Part shown: one piece after another, positions 23,601-35,600 of the stretch
Layout: each line of letters begins with the position of its first letter
How positions within the stretch are numbered: position 1 is the stretch's first letter
Source: Ooceraea biroi
Lineage: Eukaryota; Arthropoda; Insecta; Hymenoptera; Formicidae
Reading direction: 5' to 3'
Assembly: GCF_003672135.1 (NCBI RefSeq)
Contig: NC_039508.1
Span: 14,829,945-14,893,944, forward strand
Length of the DNA stretch: 64,000 bases
Notes under the pieces: generated by a model
The model's input: only the letters and a program-made list of their open reading frames with translations
The model's database searches: none
What the model was told of the DNA's origin: nothing
Translations under genes and position numbers: made by a program

Positions 23601-24816
23601 ATGACGAAACCTACGGCAACCAGAGGTGTCTCTTCGTTCAGATGATACAGAAATGAGCCACCGTATGTATTCTTATTGAGCGGCCAGCCAACTGTATGTT
23701 CAACCGCTCCGGGTCTGTGTTTGCCCGGTTCTACCTCCCAAATCTACAAAGAAACGTTTTATATCGATATTATATCGGTACTAATAATTACTTATAATAT
23801 TGATTTATTTTCTAATAATTATTTCATAATAAATGATATTAATGAGAGACCTATTTTATTCCATACGCAATAATCACCTCTTTCAATCCGATACCGTACG
23901 TCTGCGGCTCGCAATCTTTCCTGAGATTCAGTTTCTTCGACAATTGTTTCGTCAGGTGACCGTGACAGCCCTCCGCGAATATGGTGCACTTCGCGTGAAG
24001 CTCCATACCGCGTTCGAACGTGTCTCTGGGCGAGCCATCTTTTGCGATACCAACGTCGTTCGTGGCCACCCCTTTGACGGACCCGTCCTCGTGATAGAGA
24101 ACCTCTGCTGCCGCGTAGCCAGGATACATCTCGACACCGGCGGCTTCCGCCTGCTCGCCAAGCCATGCCACGACGTGTCCCAATCTGTAGAGAAATTTCT
24201 GCACTCAAAATCGTCTCGCTTTTCCTCGCTCATTTACGGACACAGCAATGCTGATGTTTCTCTCCTTACCTCACGATGTAATTTCCGTGATTGTACATTG
24301 GCATTCCTTTGAAGATAGGTACGGATATCCTTTTCTTTTCGGTAAGAAACGCAAATTTGTCTTCCATGACAGGAGTGTGCAGCGGTGCGCCCAGTTCCTT
24401 CCAGTTTGGAAAGAGCTCGTTCAGAGCGATCGGATCCAAGCAAGCGCCGCTAAGGATGTGTCCACCAATGGTAGATGCCTTCTCAACAAGGGTAACCCTG
24501 AGCTCCTTGCCGTGCTTCTCTGCCAGCCTGCGAGCCTGGATAGCCGCTGACAATCCCCCTGGCCCACCACCGACAATCAGGATATCGGTTTCGTCCACGT
24601 ACCTCTCCATGTTCACATCTACAGCAAAAAAATGCAGAAATAATATTACCATTGTATAACTTACATTGTTCTAAGAAATAAAATAAAGCCAAGAAGAACA
24701 CCTTTTACCTTTCCATCTTGAATCCGTCTCCCTAGGTACCACCGTGTAATGCGTTGTGATCTGAGGAAACTTGGCGTCGGAATAAGCTCTTTGGAAAACC
24801 CTTTGTAGCCTCTGTA
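20629..24816 (-). CDS. ETFDH: Electron transfer flavoprotein-ubiquinone oxidoreductase (ETF-QO)
   Basis: Inner-mitochondrial-membrane enzyme that passes electrons from reduced ETF (fed by fatty-acid and amino-acid dehydrogenases) to ubiquinone using FAD and one 4Fe-4S cluster. Minus-strand exons are 24816-24709, 24618-24270, 24184-23878, 23743-23502, 23421-23027, 22925-22704 and 20792-20629; all phases join. Seen in sequence: presequence end QRAYSDAKFPQITTHYTVVP, the FAD-binding DILIVGGGPGGLSAA, GHILSGACLDP, PGYAAAEVLYHEDGSVKG, FAEGCHGHLTKQL, HTVGWPLNKNTYGGSFLYHL, FQSIPKLQFPGG, PIEYPKPD, SSVALTGTNHEADQPAHL, RFCPAG, and CIHCKTCDIKDPSQN with the C-terminal GGGGPAYNGM. The four cluster cysteines (one in RFCPAG, three in CIHCKTC) are all present. 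The last exon lies 1.9 kb from its neighbour. The first exon is not certain; see the candidate at 25114-25150. Family identity is clear from near full-length match to the animal enzyme. Confidence 0.95.
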
Positions 24817-25113
24817 CTGCCAGAAAAGCAGTTACAATTAATGCGTCAATCTGCGTAGCATTTCTTACACAAATTACGTTACAACTTGTTTTTTTTTAGA
24901 GATAAAATTATGTGTTTACGGATAGAAAAATTGATCGTTTCCGACTTTGCATTTTTATGCTTTTAAAATAAAAATAACACGTTTTTGTGTGCTCAGACAA
25001 GCAAATAAATCAAACTAGAAAGTGAAATATTGTACAAAATGCAGGGTAAAAAATAGCTAAAAAGATACATATCTCGGGGGCAAAGTCCGATCGCATTTAT
25101 ACTATTTACCTAC

Positions 25114-25150
25114 ACGTAATAGAAGCCCGATCGATTAGCTCGCGATTCAT
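25114..25150 (-). CDS. ETFDH: Candidate first coding exon of ETFDH
   Basis: An ATG at 25150 opens 12 codons plus one base, MNRELIDRASIT, ending at a possible donor GTAGGT. Joined to the exon at 24816 it stays in frame and gives ITLQRLQRVFQRAY, an arginine-rich stretch suitable for a mitochondrial presequence, for a total of 607 residues. The donor is not strong, and another first exon farther upstream is possible. Confidence 0.3.
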
Positions 25151-25406
25151 GTTCGAAATAAAAGACAAAAGTTTCGTTCACTTTTTGTAATTAAATAAAA
25201 CCATTTATTTATTTTATACGGTATACTTTTATTGATAAAATTCATAAATACGATTCACCGATGGCGAAACAAGCATTTTCACACACAGTTGTACGATATA
25301 TCCGTGCGATATTACATAACATATGATATGCAATAAAGTATTAACTATTTCATTGGCGTGTTTTTCCAAGCGCTGTCACAATAGATGATCGTATTTATTT
25401 TTTAAA

Positions 25407-26269
25407 TTAAGAATGGAGCAAACCAGGAAATCCTAACCAACGCACAGCTGATATTATCAAACTCTGTAACACGTGAAAATCACTCGCGCTGAAGAATATG
25501 TATGAAATATCAACGAACTTACTATTTCCGGGCATATTGAGCACTGCGAAAGCCATGATCGCGCACAGGCAATGCACAACTGTCGAAATCAGTACTAATA
25601 ATAAAGTTATCAGATAGAATTCGTGGCGGTCACTTGCTCCGTTGCTCGCTTGCGACAAGTAATGACAAGTAAGCTCGTAAACATACATGAAGCGACATCT
25701 GTCACTTATCAAGCAAAGTTAGTAGTTTAGTAGTCGGTAAATAAACGTAAATTATTTTTCTTTCTATTATCCGAAACTTTTAAATTGTGATATTTAAAAA
25801 TAAAAAATTGAATCCACTGTTAAATTATTGCTAATAAAAAGAAAATAAATCCTTACCGATATTGATTCATACTGCTATCTCAGTTTTTAATCAGGAACAG
25901 TGGAGGTTCGTAGCGGGCTTTTCAAGAACTGAAAAGCTAAATTTAGAGGTCTATTGAAAGGCGCCTGTATAATTGCAACAAGATTAGCATTACTGACAAC
26001 ATTGAACACTGCTGAAGCTATAATATTAGCACTGCTGTGCAAACGTGATAAATTGTGGAAATGAAAAGAGTAGTTCGCGTTATTCATCACGGATACAGCT
26101 GATCGTCAGCTGTAAAACCAGGGTCCATGCATCGAATTGAACTGTATCATAAACCGAACCGAACCGATCTACATTGTTGAGCCATAATTAGAGTCATCAA
26201 TCACTGATAAGTCATAGAAATGGTCTGGACTGGTAGTCCAGAAATAATACAAATTTCTACTTGTAGCAT

Positions 26270-26301
<32 letters not shown>

Positions 26302-26405
26302 ATAAAAAAAAGAAACAAGATTGGTAAGTTACCATTCTGCAGGCATTGATGTTGACTGAGGCCTCCACTGTTGTAATTCTCAAAACCTACGTTACGAGAC
26401 TGCAT
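25407..26405 (-). CDS. Possible small two-TM protein gene (ninjurin-like?), uncertain
   Basis: Three coding-like pieces lie in order on the minus strand. The first starts MQSRNVGFENYNSGG at 26405 and ends at a GTAACT donor near 26332. The second (26080-25890) continues in frame after a CAG and contains SSANIIASAVFNVVSNANLV. The third (about 25650-25525) has RHEFYLITLLLVLISTVVHC, a hydrophobic segment, and ends at GTAAGT. The pattern of an amphipathic stretch followed by hydrophobic segments recalls ninjurins, but that is only an impression. The second piece runs into a stop before a clear donor, so the model may be wrong or the locus may be broken. Confidence 0.22.
26270..26296. repeat. (AT)n microsatellite
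   Basis: An uninterrupted run of AT dinucleotides of about 27 bases. Confidence 0.9.
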
Positions 26406-29400
26406 TGTACTTGATCAAAAATTTAAGCAGTAATACAATACCGAATCAAATGTGAATTTATTTTCATATAGTACAATAGCGTAAAATAAAAATTCTTCTT
26501 TTAAAACAGTTTCATATAAAAACAAGTCAAACAACATTTTTATATATTTTTCTCAAACAGTTAAATTTAAATAACAGATTAAACAAGTTTATATATTATA
26601 TTGGTCAGGTATAACAAATTTCTTTAATAATACAAGTATTATTAAATTAAAAAATATGATTTCTTGAATTAATTTAATGTTCAAGTTATCAGTCATCGAT
26701 AAGATAACTAAACATTCGCAAAACCACTGAAACAATCAATGTGTCGATATATTCAAAAAGGTATCGATAAATTCTCTTGCTATTTGATTACAAAGTAATT
26801 TTATGTACAATATAATAACAGGGCATACTAATTATAAATAATTTATTTCTTCATACCTTTTTATTAGGATTTAGTAAAAACATTTAATGGAAAAGAAAGA
26901 GAACAATTAATTTATTTAATATGTGTACTTTTTCTGAATTATAAATAATATTTCTTGAATGAAGTGTAAAATTACAATCTAAGGATTCTGCAAAATTTCA
27001 AACGATCTTGACTGCTCCTAAAAATAATATGGGAACACGCGTGGCTTTCGCGCAATTTTCATCCGAGTGGAAGCTTTTGCCATTTCGTTGATGAGGCTTT
27101 CTATCGATTTTTAGAACGGTTAAATGTCTCACCTCGATATAGAGTCTGCGTCGCAATGTTCGACGCCGTGAAAAGGGCGACGACCAGAGAATGTTACGGG
27201 TTCAACGATTGAAATTTATCACTGAGCATTTTTACCGTAGAATTTCAATTAAGCGACGATAGAAAGTTTACGATGTTATTAAGCGATATAATTAAACAAT
27301 ATTTCCAACTTTTTCTTTGTGTACAGCTGGATCGTTAACTTTCAATAATTTTAATATTAATAGATGGATAAAACATAATTATGGCAATTAACAAAAATCA
27401 TATAATTGATATCCATTAAAAGAGAAACTTTACAATAGTTTTACACTCTGAAAATAGTATAACAACAAAATAAACTAGTAAAGATCAGAATATAATAAAA
27501 GCGAAATAACAACTGTACTTCAGATCCATATGCATTATTTTCGAATAAAGAATTTTCAACGTGCACAAGCCACGTGTATCACATGCAACACTGTCTTGTT
27601 TTCACACTGTACTATCGCACGTGCATCGTCATGATTTTGTACGACGCGTAAAGCAAATTACAGTGCAATAATGAGATATTCCATTCTACCATTAGGAATA
27701 ATGTAGCAGCACGCGCGGCTCCACGTGAATCAAATTCTGAATGCAAAGATAAAATAGAGTCAAAATGCGGCAATTATGATCCTCCCTCTTCCGTTTGCAT
27801 TGTTCCAAACTATCTCATTACCATAGAAATTTCGCGAGAAGGAAACTGCCGACGACGTTTTGGCACACATTTGCAGTCACAATTAGCGCTAAACATGAGT
27901 ACGCAATAAATAAACAATAATAATCGATGAGTAAACCTAAGGAACACTATTGTCGTTTAGTCACTTGTCACGCTTGGCTCTAAATTTGAGATCTGCTGGG
28001 AATGCCAGAAAGCAACTCGATAAAAAACAAATTTTCTTGGCCGAATGGTGCGTAGTTAATCGTCGTCCAATTTTAATCGTTAATTAGGGAGGAAGATCCA
28101 GTTTTCCGAGATGGGAAGGAGGAAGAAAACGCGATGATTATTTCTAGACTAATCTCGTCTGGCGATCGTGTAACGAGTGTTCATTCGTTGCGCGTGTGCC
28201 TGAATCGTGAAGCTCGCTTCTCGCATAACGAAAGAAATCCTCTTTACGGATCGCCGGCGATTTCCGCTCGTGCATGAAATGGCGCTCGTTTAAATGCACT
28301 CCGGGCACACTCCGTGAAAGTCCCACGCGATCATAAAACACAGCACGGCTCTCCTTGTTCCACGCACTTTCTGATATTGTTTGCGAATCGTCGTTACACG
28401 TGGCTTTCATTAATTAAGGGAAGTGTATCTTCTTCTCCATATATGTATATATCGGCCACCTCCTCGCATAATGCGCATGTAATGCCGTTTATCGATTTTG
28501 TCATACGCAACATATGAATTTTTTAATGCGATCTTTTAATGTAGAAACATATTAAAAATGATTTGTAGATCGCACAAGGCATTTCGATAACAGAATTCCT
28601 ATAACGCGCACGTAGGACATATTCTCTATTTTCTTTATGTGCATTATATTCCGATAAGATACAGAATGCGATAACATGTTGATAACGTTGAATATTTGGC
28701 TAATAACTCTTTTGTAATCACGTGTAGCTCACCTACGTGCACTTACTAGGAAACCTTTGCTTCTCGACGTTAAAACGGGCATCATTCTTTGTTTTCTGCT
28801 TAATTTTCGAAAGGAACTGCGACAGTTCTAGGGCAGCCGATGAGGATTATACATTTTACGAAGAAATGATTAGTTTAGCCGTACGAACGAGGACAGCTGA
28901 CGGTCAATAAATACCGATGAGTCTACCGGACGACTATTTGGCAGCGGGATGCGCGAGTTCTCAACTCTGAATCACGCGCGGGCACACGCTAAAATTCGAG
29001 CAGCTCGTTCCGAAAACCCATGTGAGGCACGGGAAACTCGGCCGCATGCCAAAAACGCTTTTCTACGAAGAAAGCAGTGACAAACGGTGTCGCCGTCGCG
29101 AACCTTGCACCCGAAGGGATCGCACCGAGTGCAACGACCCGAAGAAACGATTAGGATCGCGCAACAGCGTGACAAGTTGACCAAAAACCGTTGTCACGCG
29201 TTCGTTATTTGCTATTATTTTTATTTAGATTTTTTCAAAGAAGACAGAGAGAAACTGACCTCGCCAACGTAATTCGGAGCTTCGTTTTATCGTTTCCCGA
29301 TGCAAATGCGTGACGTTGATGATCGAAATGCGTGACACGGCCGAGATTTATCGATCCGTCCATCCGTTGTCCAACGGAAACCGTTGGTCGCGAATCGCGG

Positions 29401-29724
29401 TGTGCCCAGAATAGCCAGCAGGACGACAAAACTGGAACTTGCTAGCTTGATAAACCGGTTCTAATCGTGGCGAGGAATCGATACCTTATCGCCTCTATCG
29501 CACTAATTGAACACTGGGTCGAAGGTACCATACGATGTTGTTTTTATCACTTTACTGCACAGGGGGTTAATTAATTCTCAATTGAGATTTTCAGAGGCGG
29601 ACAGGTTCGTCGTACGTAGAATGTTGGAATACAAAAGTGCAATTCAAGTACATAATAATATAATACTAGCTTGTCGAATTAAGTCCTCCAACTATTAAAA
29701 TAGAGTGAAATTTAATTTTAATTT

Positions 29725-29775
29725 TACGTGAGGTGATACGTAAACCAATTTATATAATCAGACAATCTAGAAATA
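29725..29775 (+). repeat. Direct repeat, copy 1 of 2
   Basis: Begins TACGTGAGGTGATACGTAAA and ends CAGACAATCTAGAAAT. A nearly identical copy with three differences lies at 30087-30136, about 360 bp downstream. Confidence 0.8.
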
Positions 29776-30086
29776 AATATAAATTGTTTATAAAATATCA
29801 GAGTAAATATAAATATGTACGCGTGCGTGCATATTGGTTTCAGTTAAGCTGATTTTGTTTCATCTCGAGAAGTAAAATTTCAGTAGGCAAAACTGGAAAT
29901 TTGTTTAAGTCAGGTTGCTCTTGCAGAGAAAATTTTATTCCATCAATTCAGAATTTACGAGAAGTAAACATCTAATTAAAGGTTTTAAAAAATAAGATCA
30001 ATCCTGTTTCACTTGCGCTGAGAAGCGTGTCACACGCACGCACTATTTCTATAAATAACCGTTAATCGAATGCTTGAAAAAGCTAT

Positions 30087-30136
30087 TACGTGAGGTGATA
30101 CGTAAACCAATCTACGTAATCAGACAATCTAGAAAT
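30087..30136 (+). repeat. Direct repeat, copy 2 of 2
   Basis: Same orientation as the copy at 29725-29775. The separation and similarity suggest a local duplication or two solo ends of an element; no target duplication was recognised. Confidence 0.75.
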
Positions 30137-31287
30137 CATTTTCTGAGAATTACACAAGTTTTCTTTTTTTTTTAATCCATTTCTATCAAATTGCTTCCAA
30201 TTTGTACTTAATTATTAAAGTTGCATATTATTAATACGAGTGTCACTCGAGATTTTGTATCCAAACGTATCATTTAGATAAATATGAAAATTAATAAAAC
30301 TTGCTTAATCAAAATTGATAATAATTAAAATCTAAAGATTGTAACGCAGAAAATGTAAAATTTCTTGCGGATTAAATTTCACGAATATTATATTAGTATT
30401 TTTAGCAAGCAAATATATATATATATATATAAATTTATATGCATCGTACATTCTTAACATATTCTTAACATACGTTATATAGAATTTCAGAAATAAAGAG
30501 AAGGGAAACAATAACGGTTATAGAAAACACGGTCTTTATGGATGGAACAATCAGGTCACGACGTCAACGTTTATCTTTACCGTTGACAATGAACGAATTA
30601 TCACTACGCGATATCGTTACTTTACTTGTAATGCAGCTCGATATAGTACAACGTGTCCCACGCAAATGCGTCGTACGCAATACAAACCGCAACGAAATGC
30701 ATTCCGTGCGTTCGCAGCAGTTTCATGCACAGCCATCCTTAATACGGCGCAATATGAGACATCGAGAAATTTAAGCGCATTTTTTCATTTCTTCAAACGC
30801 CTGTTACTTAAAATTCCAGATTTCAAATGATTCTCTTATCCATTTATTATGAATTTAGAAAATTTAAAAAAGCTAGAGTGAAGATATTAAAATAAAACTG
30901 TACATAATGCAATCCAATCCGAAATAAAGAAAATGGTAGATGAAAAATTAAAAGTCAAATAATTTTAGACTTTGAGAAATCATCAAAACATTATCCATGT
31001 TAAACAGATAGTCATGAAATTAAATTCTGAAACGTTCAAAGTTATTTTTAAAGATTTTGTAACTGTCGTCTCTCCGAAACGTAACCGGGCCATTTTCCCA
31101 TCGCGGAAACGCGGCGAGATTCCGGAAAAATCGCGGCACAGTATTTTCACGGCAGGGCGCCCCTTGCTACGGTTCTGATTTACGACGTGCAGTATTATCG
31201 TCATCGAGAGAGCCGGGCGCGCGATGACATCTTGAAGTGAGTCGCGAATGCGACGCAGCGCACGCGTACCACGCCGATGGCGCGCAC

Positions 31288-31295
31288 TATAAATA
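31288..31295 (+). promoter_or_regulatory. TATA box
   Basis: TATAAATA in a GC-rich context, with a CAGTA initiator-like sequence about 30 bases downstream (around 31319-31323). It lies 257 bp upstream of the ATG at 31545, so it is well placed as that gene's core promoter. Confidence 0.65.
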
Positions 31296-31544
31296 GCGGC
31301 GGTGAAAGTTTTCGCGGGCAGTATATTGCGCGCAGTCGAATAGTGAGTTTCGTTGGTCGAGTCTGTGAGAAACGAGGCATAGCTGCGCTTCCAGGTTCCC
31401 TTTCGTTTCGGCTGAAACGCGCTCCGATTTCATTCAAGTTCGAGCTTCGATACCGCTTCGAAGTTTCAATCAGCGATCGACCTTTCGGTCATCACCGAGG
31501 CGCTCGAAAGAGGATAAGAAATTCTCAGCAAAGGGAGGAGCAGG

Positions 31545-31976
31545 ATGCCGGCTGACGTAGCGATGCACACCAACTTCCTGCAGTTCAACCAGTCCAGCCT
31601 GAAGGAGTCGAACGTCGACTCCTGCTGGAACACCGAAAACATGAGCGGCTACATGACCTTGGTCGGCCCGAACGGTCATCGACAGGGCGTTCAGGTGAAG
31701 GTCTACCGCACCAGCGTGGAGCACTTTGCCGTGATCTACCCGCAGAAGAAGGTCTGCCGGCCGCTCGGTGTGCTGAATCTCAGGAACACGACGATCGAGC
31801 GCTACGGCGACGAGGGTTTCCTGGTGAGGCAGAAGGGCTTCGACTCGCCGATCGCCTTGACTTTCCTCATGGAGAACAAGAAGGAGTTGGATTACTGGAT
31901 CCTCGCGTTTACCGCTAGGACCAGCCCGCTGATGCACCAGAGCAGCCTGCCGATCGTCGAGGAGGAGGAGATCTAA
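31545..31976 (+). CDS. Uncharacterised 143-aa protein, possible PH-like fold
   Basis: A single open frame of 143 codons with strong GC third positions, unlike the AT-rich surroundings. It has a TATA box at 31288 and AATAAA at 33176, so the transcript would be about 1.9 kb with a long 3' untranslated region. The protein starts MPADVAMHTNFLQFNQ. The middle (about residues 33-125) alternates short strand-like segments (SGYMTLVGPNGHRQGVQVKV, HFAVIYPQKK, GVLNLRNTTIER, ALTFLMENKK) and ends in a helix with an invariant-looking Trp (KELDYWILAFTAR), an arrangement like a PH domain. The tail is acidic (EEEEI). There is no signal peptide or membrane segment. I do not recognise the gene. Coding status is well supported by composition and promoter; the PH assignment is inference. 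Confidence 0.7.
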   Translation: MPADVAMHTNFLQFNQSSLKESNVDSCWNTENMSGYMTLVGPNGHRQGVQVKVYRTSVEHFAVIYPQKKVCRPLGVLNLRNTTIERYGDEGFLVRQKGFDSPIALTFLMENKKELDYWILAFTARTSPLMHQSSLPIVEEEEI

Positions 31977-33175
31977 AGGGTCTCGTCGCACCGCAGTCAC
32001 GCAGCCGTGTCAGCTGCGAGCGACATGACGGATGGCCGAAAGCCAAATCGGTTGCGAGCCCGCACCCCGAAGAGAGGAGAGCCGTCATATGGTCCTCCGT
32101 ATGCGAGGACTTGCACGAGGAGTCCTCCGAATGCTCCGAGCATTCTCGTCCGGGGAGCAGGAAGACAATCGCCGTGTGTAATTCCGGCGGACTACCGAGT
32201 GCAGGTGTATCGGCGTGTGCTCCGCTGTTCCTCCGGAAACAGGCTTCGCCGGGTTTCCGCAGTGTCTGGAAACCCTGGACCTTGAACAGCGCAAACATGG
32301 GGATCCGAAAACTGACCGAACCGGTCAAACGTGAGTGCCAGGCAAGGGACAATCGATCGCGAGGTGCTGAGTGGTTCCCCGAACTCTCGTCTGATCGTCG
32401 CGCACGTTACCGCGACTCGGCGGCGGTCGTGTCGCGCGAGGCCATGTTGGCATTAAACCCTAGCAGCCAGCATCATCGATCCCGGCCAGCTGTGACCAAT
32501 CGCGGCGTATCTTCCAAGCGGAGCCGGAGCGCTCCGAGGAGAAACGGGAGAGGACGAGAAGAGAGAAGACGGAGAAGGACGAGGTGCGCGACGGTGCAGA
32601 GTAGAAGGGAATAGGCCAGACAAACGGCCTTTTTTTCCTGGAGGACTGCCTACGCGTCGACAGCGCCGCGGCCGGTGTCGCTCGCCCCCTTTCTACGTGG
32701 GGAACAACCGTTAACTTCGACCTGGCAACCGCCCGTGTTCCCGATCCGCTCTCCCGGCCAGCCAGGAGGCGACCTTTCCCGGCGACAGCCTCGAGACGCG
32801 GCTTCTCGGCAGACGGAGCGAAGGAGCGCCTCCGTTTCCCTTCGTTCGCGCTTCGCTTACCCCGAGTACCTTGACGGGAACTCGTTGCGCCCAATCATTA
32901 CCGCAGTCAGATCGACGCTCGCGCCTGATCTCGTTGAATGTTAACGAGCGCCGCCACGCTTCCTTTCCGCGCACGTCCACGACCCCGTGGCGAGAGGACG
33001 GCAGGCACGCTCGCGCGATCGTTTCTTTTTCCCCCTCGTGAAAGGTTCTTCCGCAGGTTTGCGATGGGAAAGGTAGCATTGTTGATTAGCGTTCTCGATA
33101 TCATTTGTGCAACGAATTATGCAATGTATCATTCGTTCCCTCCGGCGTGCCCACCGGTCGGATTGATTTCGAGCA

Positions 33176-33181
33176 AATAAA
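33176..33181 (+). terminator. Polyadenylation signal AATAAA
   Basis: AATAAA at the end of the GC-rich block, 1.2 kb after the stop codon of the gene at 31545. It is the first canonical signal I see downstream on that strand. Confidence 0.4.
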
Positions 33182-35458
33182 GCATTTATTTAACACGAGA
33201 AATTTCGATCTTCTCTGTAATAAGATTTGACAAGGACAATGCGAATTTGTATGTACATGCATTATGTATTGTTCCAAACGTAAGATCATGTTCATTACTT
33301 GACTTTTGGCAGAACGGTCTTGATTTCACAACGATTGCCTACTCGGTTCTTCAAGAGAATATCAACGAGCGGCGATTGCATCTCGATAAAATTTCCATGC
33401 GAGACACGATCGGTTCGCACAGTGGGCCGCATTCGCATCGTCGCAATTCGAGCTAAACGTGATAGTCTGAATGAGATACTAATCTATTTGAACGACTGAT
33501 AAAAACCAGAGAGTCACGATTTGCTTTGAGAATGCGGGCTGCCCGGTACGAGCCGATATTTCTGAATTTACATGAGCGCAGATGAACGCGACGTGTTCTT
33601 AGCGAGACCGTTCGTAAAAGTAGCCGCGGGACGTTAAAATTGATATAGCCTCTATCGTCATAAATACCCGTCGTCTTGTGGTAAAAACTTTGAGATTGTC
33701 TGTGATATTACGTAGAGACGATAACACCATCGTTGCAATAGGCATCGAGATATCCCCTTAAAGTAGAATAGCGAAGATTGTCCGCGACATGCAAAATCGC
33801 TGTACGACTCTAGAGATCTCTCCGCGATTAAAAGCGAGAGCGTTATAATTGTAACGAACTCCTCGAAGATCAACAATGAAAGTCTGACTAGAAAGATCAT
33901 ACCCGATTCGTTATCGATACGATTGTCGTTTTCCTTCTCAATCGATCCGACACGTTTCGACACCGTTTCATCCATTCATCCCACGCAATCCCGAACAACC
34001 GGTTGTCACCCAAGAAGGTCAAGAGTTCAGTGAAATATCGCGTATCTTTGTAAATAGTAGCTAGATGATGAGCCGAGTAATGAGTGATTGCGAGCATCGA
34101 GCGTGAGGGAGAAGAAGTCGACTTCGTTCGTAATTTCCTACTAGATTCTACCTGTAGCCTACTCTAGATAGTCTTTTGAACTTTTTATAAGAGCATGACC
34201 ATTGAGCTACTTCCAAGTTCTTCCGTTTAGTCTGACTACCAGTTAGGATTCGTAGTAATGTACGTAAAACATGCAGTATACACACGCACACACATACCTT
34301 ACATGCTATGTATATACATATACATAGGTATATAATTACATCTTTGTATATAAAGTAAACCATGAAAATATAAATGTAGTCAATGTGTCTTCAAATTGTC
34401 TCGTATTGATTTGCTCTTCCGCACACCCAATCCTCATTTCGCGCGCGCGGTTACGTGCAATTACGTGAACATCTTTATTCGCGCGCGCATACAGATGACT
34501 GATAATTTTGGCGAAATTATATTCGGTGATTTCGACGTTAATTTGCCGGTATATAATAAATTCCCCGGTTTAAACCACCAATTATTTTTATCTCTGACTC
34601 GACTTGTACATGCAGTTTAAATATCTCGGCGTTGTTAGCAATAGATATGAATTGTAACCGACAGTATCCTTGCTTGTTTCCACTCGATCGTGACCATCGT
34701 ATGAAAGGCAAAAGGAAACCTTTCGGTCATTGTGCTACCGTGCACACCGCGCAATTCCTGTTCTGGAACCGGCTTGGTAACGTTACGTTTCCGGTTTGCA
34801 TTTAACAGGTTTTATGAGCGCGGAGAATAAAAGAATATACGCAGTCTAGATGTTACTTGTTTTTTTTCTCTTTCTCTTGAAATATAACATCACGTTGAAA
34901 TAAATAGAATACGCCGCGAAAGCAATAAACATCTTAATGTTTTTCCTTTATTTACGCGTTCTTCCAGGATAAGATTCTGCAAATGATGCACAATATATAC
35001 ATACATATAACAGAAATACTGAGTTATAAATTATATCGCGTATAATTCGTTTCTCTAGTTTAATTTAATGATAATTAGATATTTTATTCCATTTTATTAT
35101 TCTATTTAATCTTTACAAAATTTTATATTATTTTCAGTTTAGTTTTTTTAGCTGAATTTATTTCAATTAATACGAATATATATTTTTATCTTGTTCATAC
35201 GTCGCGTTATTTATATATGTATATATATACAGACTTCGGCCGATCGATACTTCACTTCCCGAGGTTTCTGCGTACGCTTTCGCAGAAGTTGCGTATGAGC
35301 ACATGTGACATTCGCACAACTTGATGATGATTTATTACTTTCGCCGGCTAAGGTCGTGCGATCAATGAACGTCATGTCGGAATATTTGCTTGATCTCGTG
35401 CAAATAATAAATAATCAATTTTGCCCGTTAGTAAATACATATAAGTAATAATTTCTTT
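33182..35458. other. Intergenic, no supported gene
   Basis: AT-rich DNA with scattered short open frames on both strands, none with a domain or a coherent splice pattern. Confidence 0.4.
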
Positions 35459-35461
35459 TAA

Positions 35462-35600
35462 GGGCCGATTGTTTCAACTTCTTGGTAAGTTTTACCCGAC
35501 AGATAGCATATCTTTGCCTCTTTTCAGATAAGTTCTAAAAAAGGGATGAAGATATGATACCTGTTGGATAAATTTACGAAGAAGTTGGAACAATCGGCCC
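35462..35600. mobile_element. 139-bp MITE, PIF/Harbinger (Tourist) type
   Basis: Terminal inverted repeats start GGGCCGATTGTT and the two halves are imperfectly complementary over about 60 bp, so the element folds on itself. It is flanked by TAA on both sides (35459-35461 and 35601-35603). A 3-bp TWA duplication and GGG-type ends are typical of PIF/Harbinger-derived MITEs. It is too short to code. Confidence 0.8.

Larger units (their letters stand above)
26406..31200. other. Intergenic, AT-rich, no supported gene
   Basis: Nothing with a recognisable domain is visible on either strand. The stretch contains a 50-bp direct repeat pair near 29.7 and 30.1 kb, a short AT run near 30.4 kb, and a moderately GC-richer patch near 28.1-29.5 kb that could hold regulatory DNA or noncoding exons. 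Confidence 0.4.
31200..33080. other. GC-rich, CpG-rich island
   Basis: A sharp rise in G+C and CpG covering the promoter, coding region and most of the 3' untranslated region of the gene at 31545. Many long open frames appear on both strands here as a result of composition and should not be read as genes. Confidence 0.8.

Noticed and set aside
23833..24312. 159-codon plus-strand open frame
   Set aside because: Antisense to ETFDH exons, which match the known enzyme on the minus strand.
31470..32894. Several long open frames on both strands around the 143-aa gene
   Set aside because: High GC removes stop codons in all frames; only the frame at 31545 has a promoter in place and plausible protein structure.
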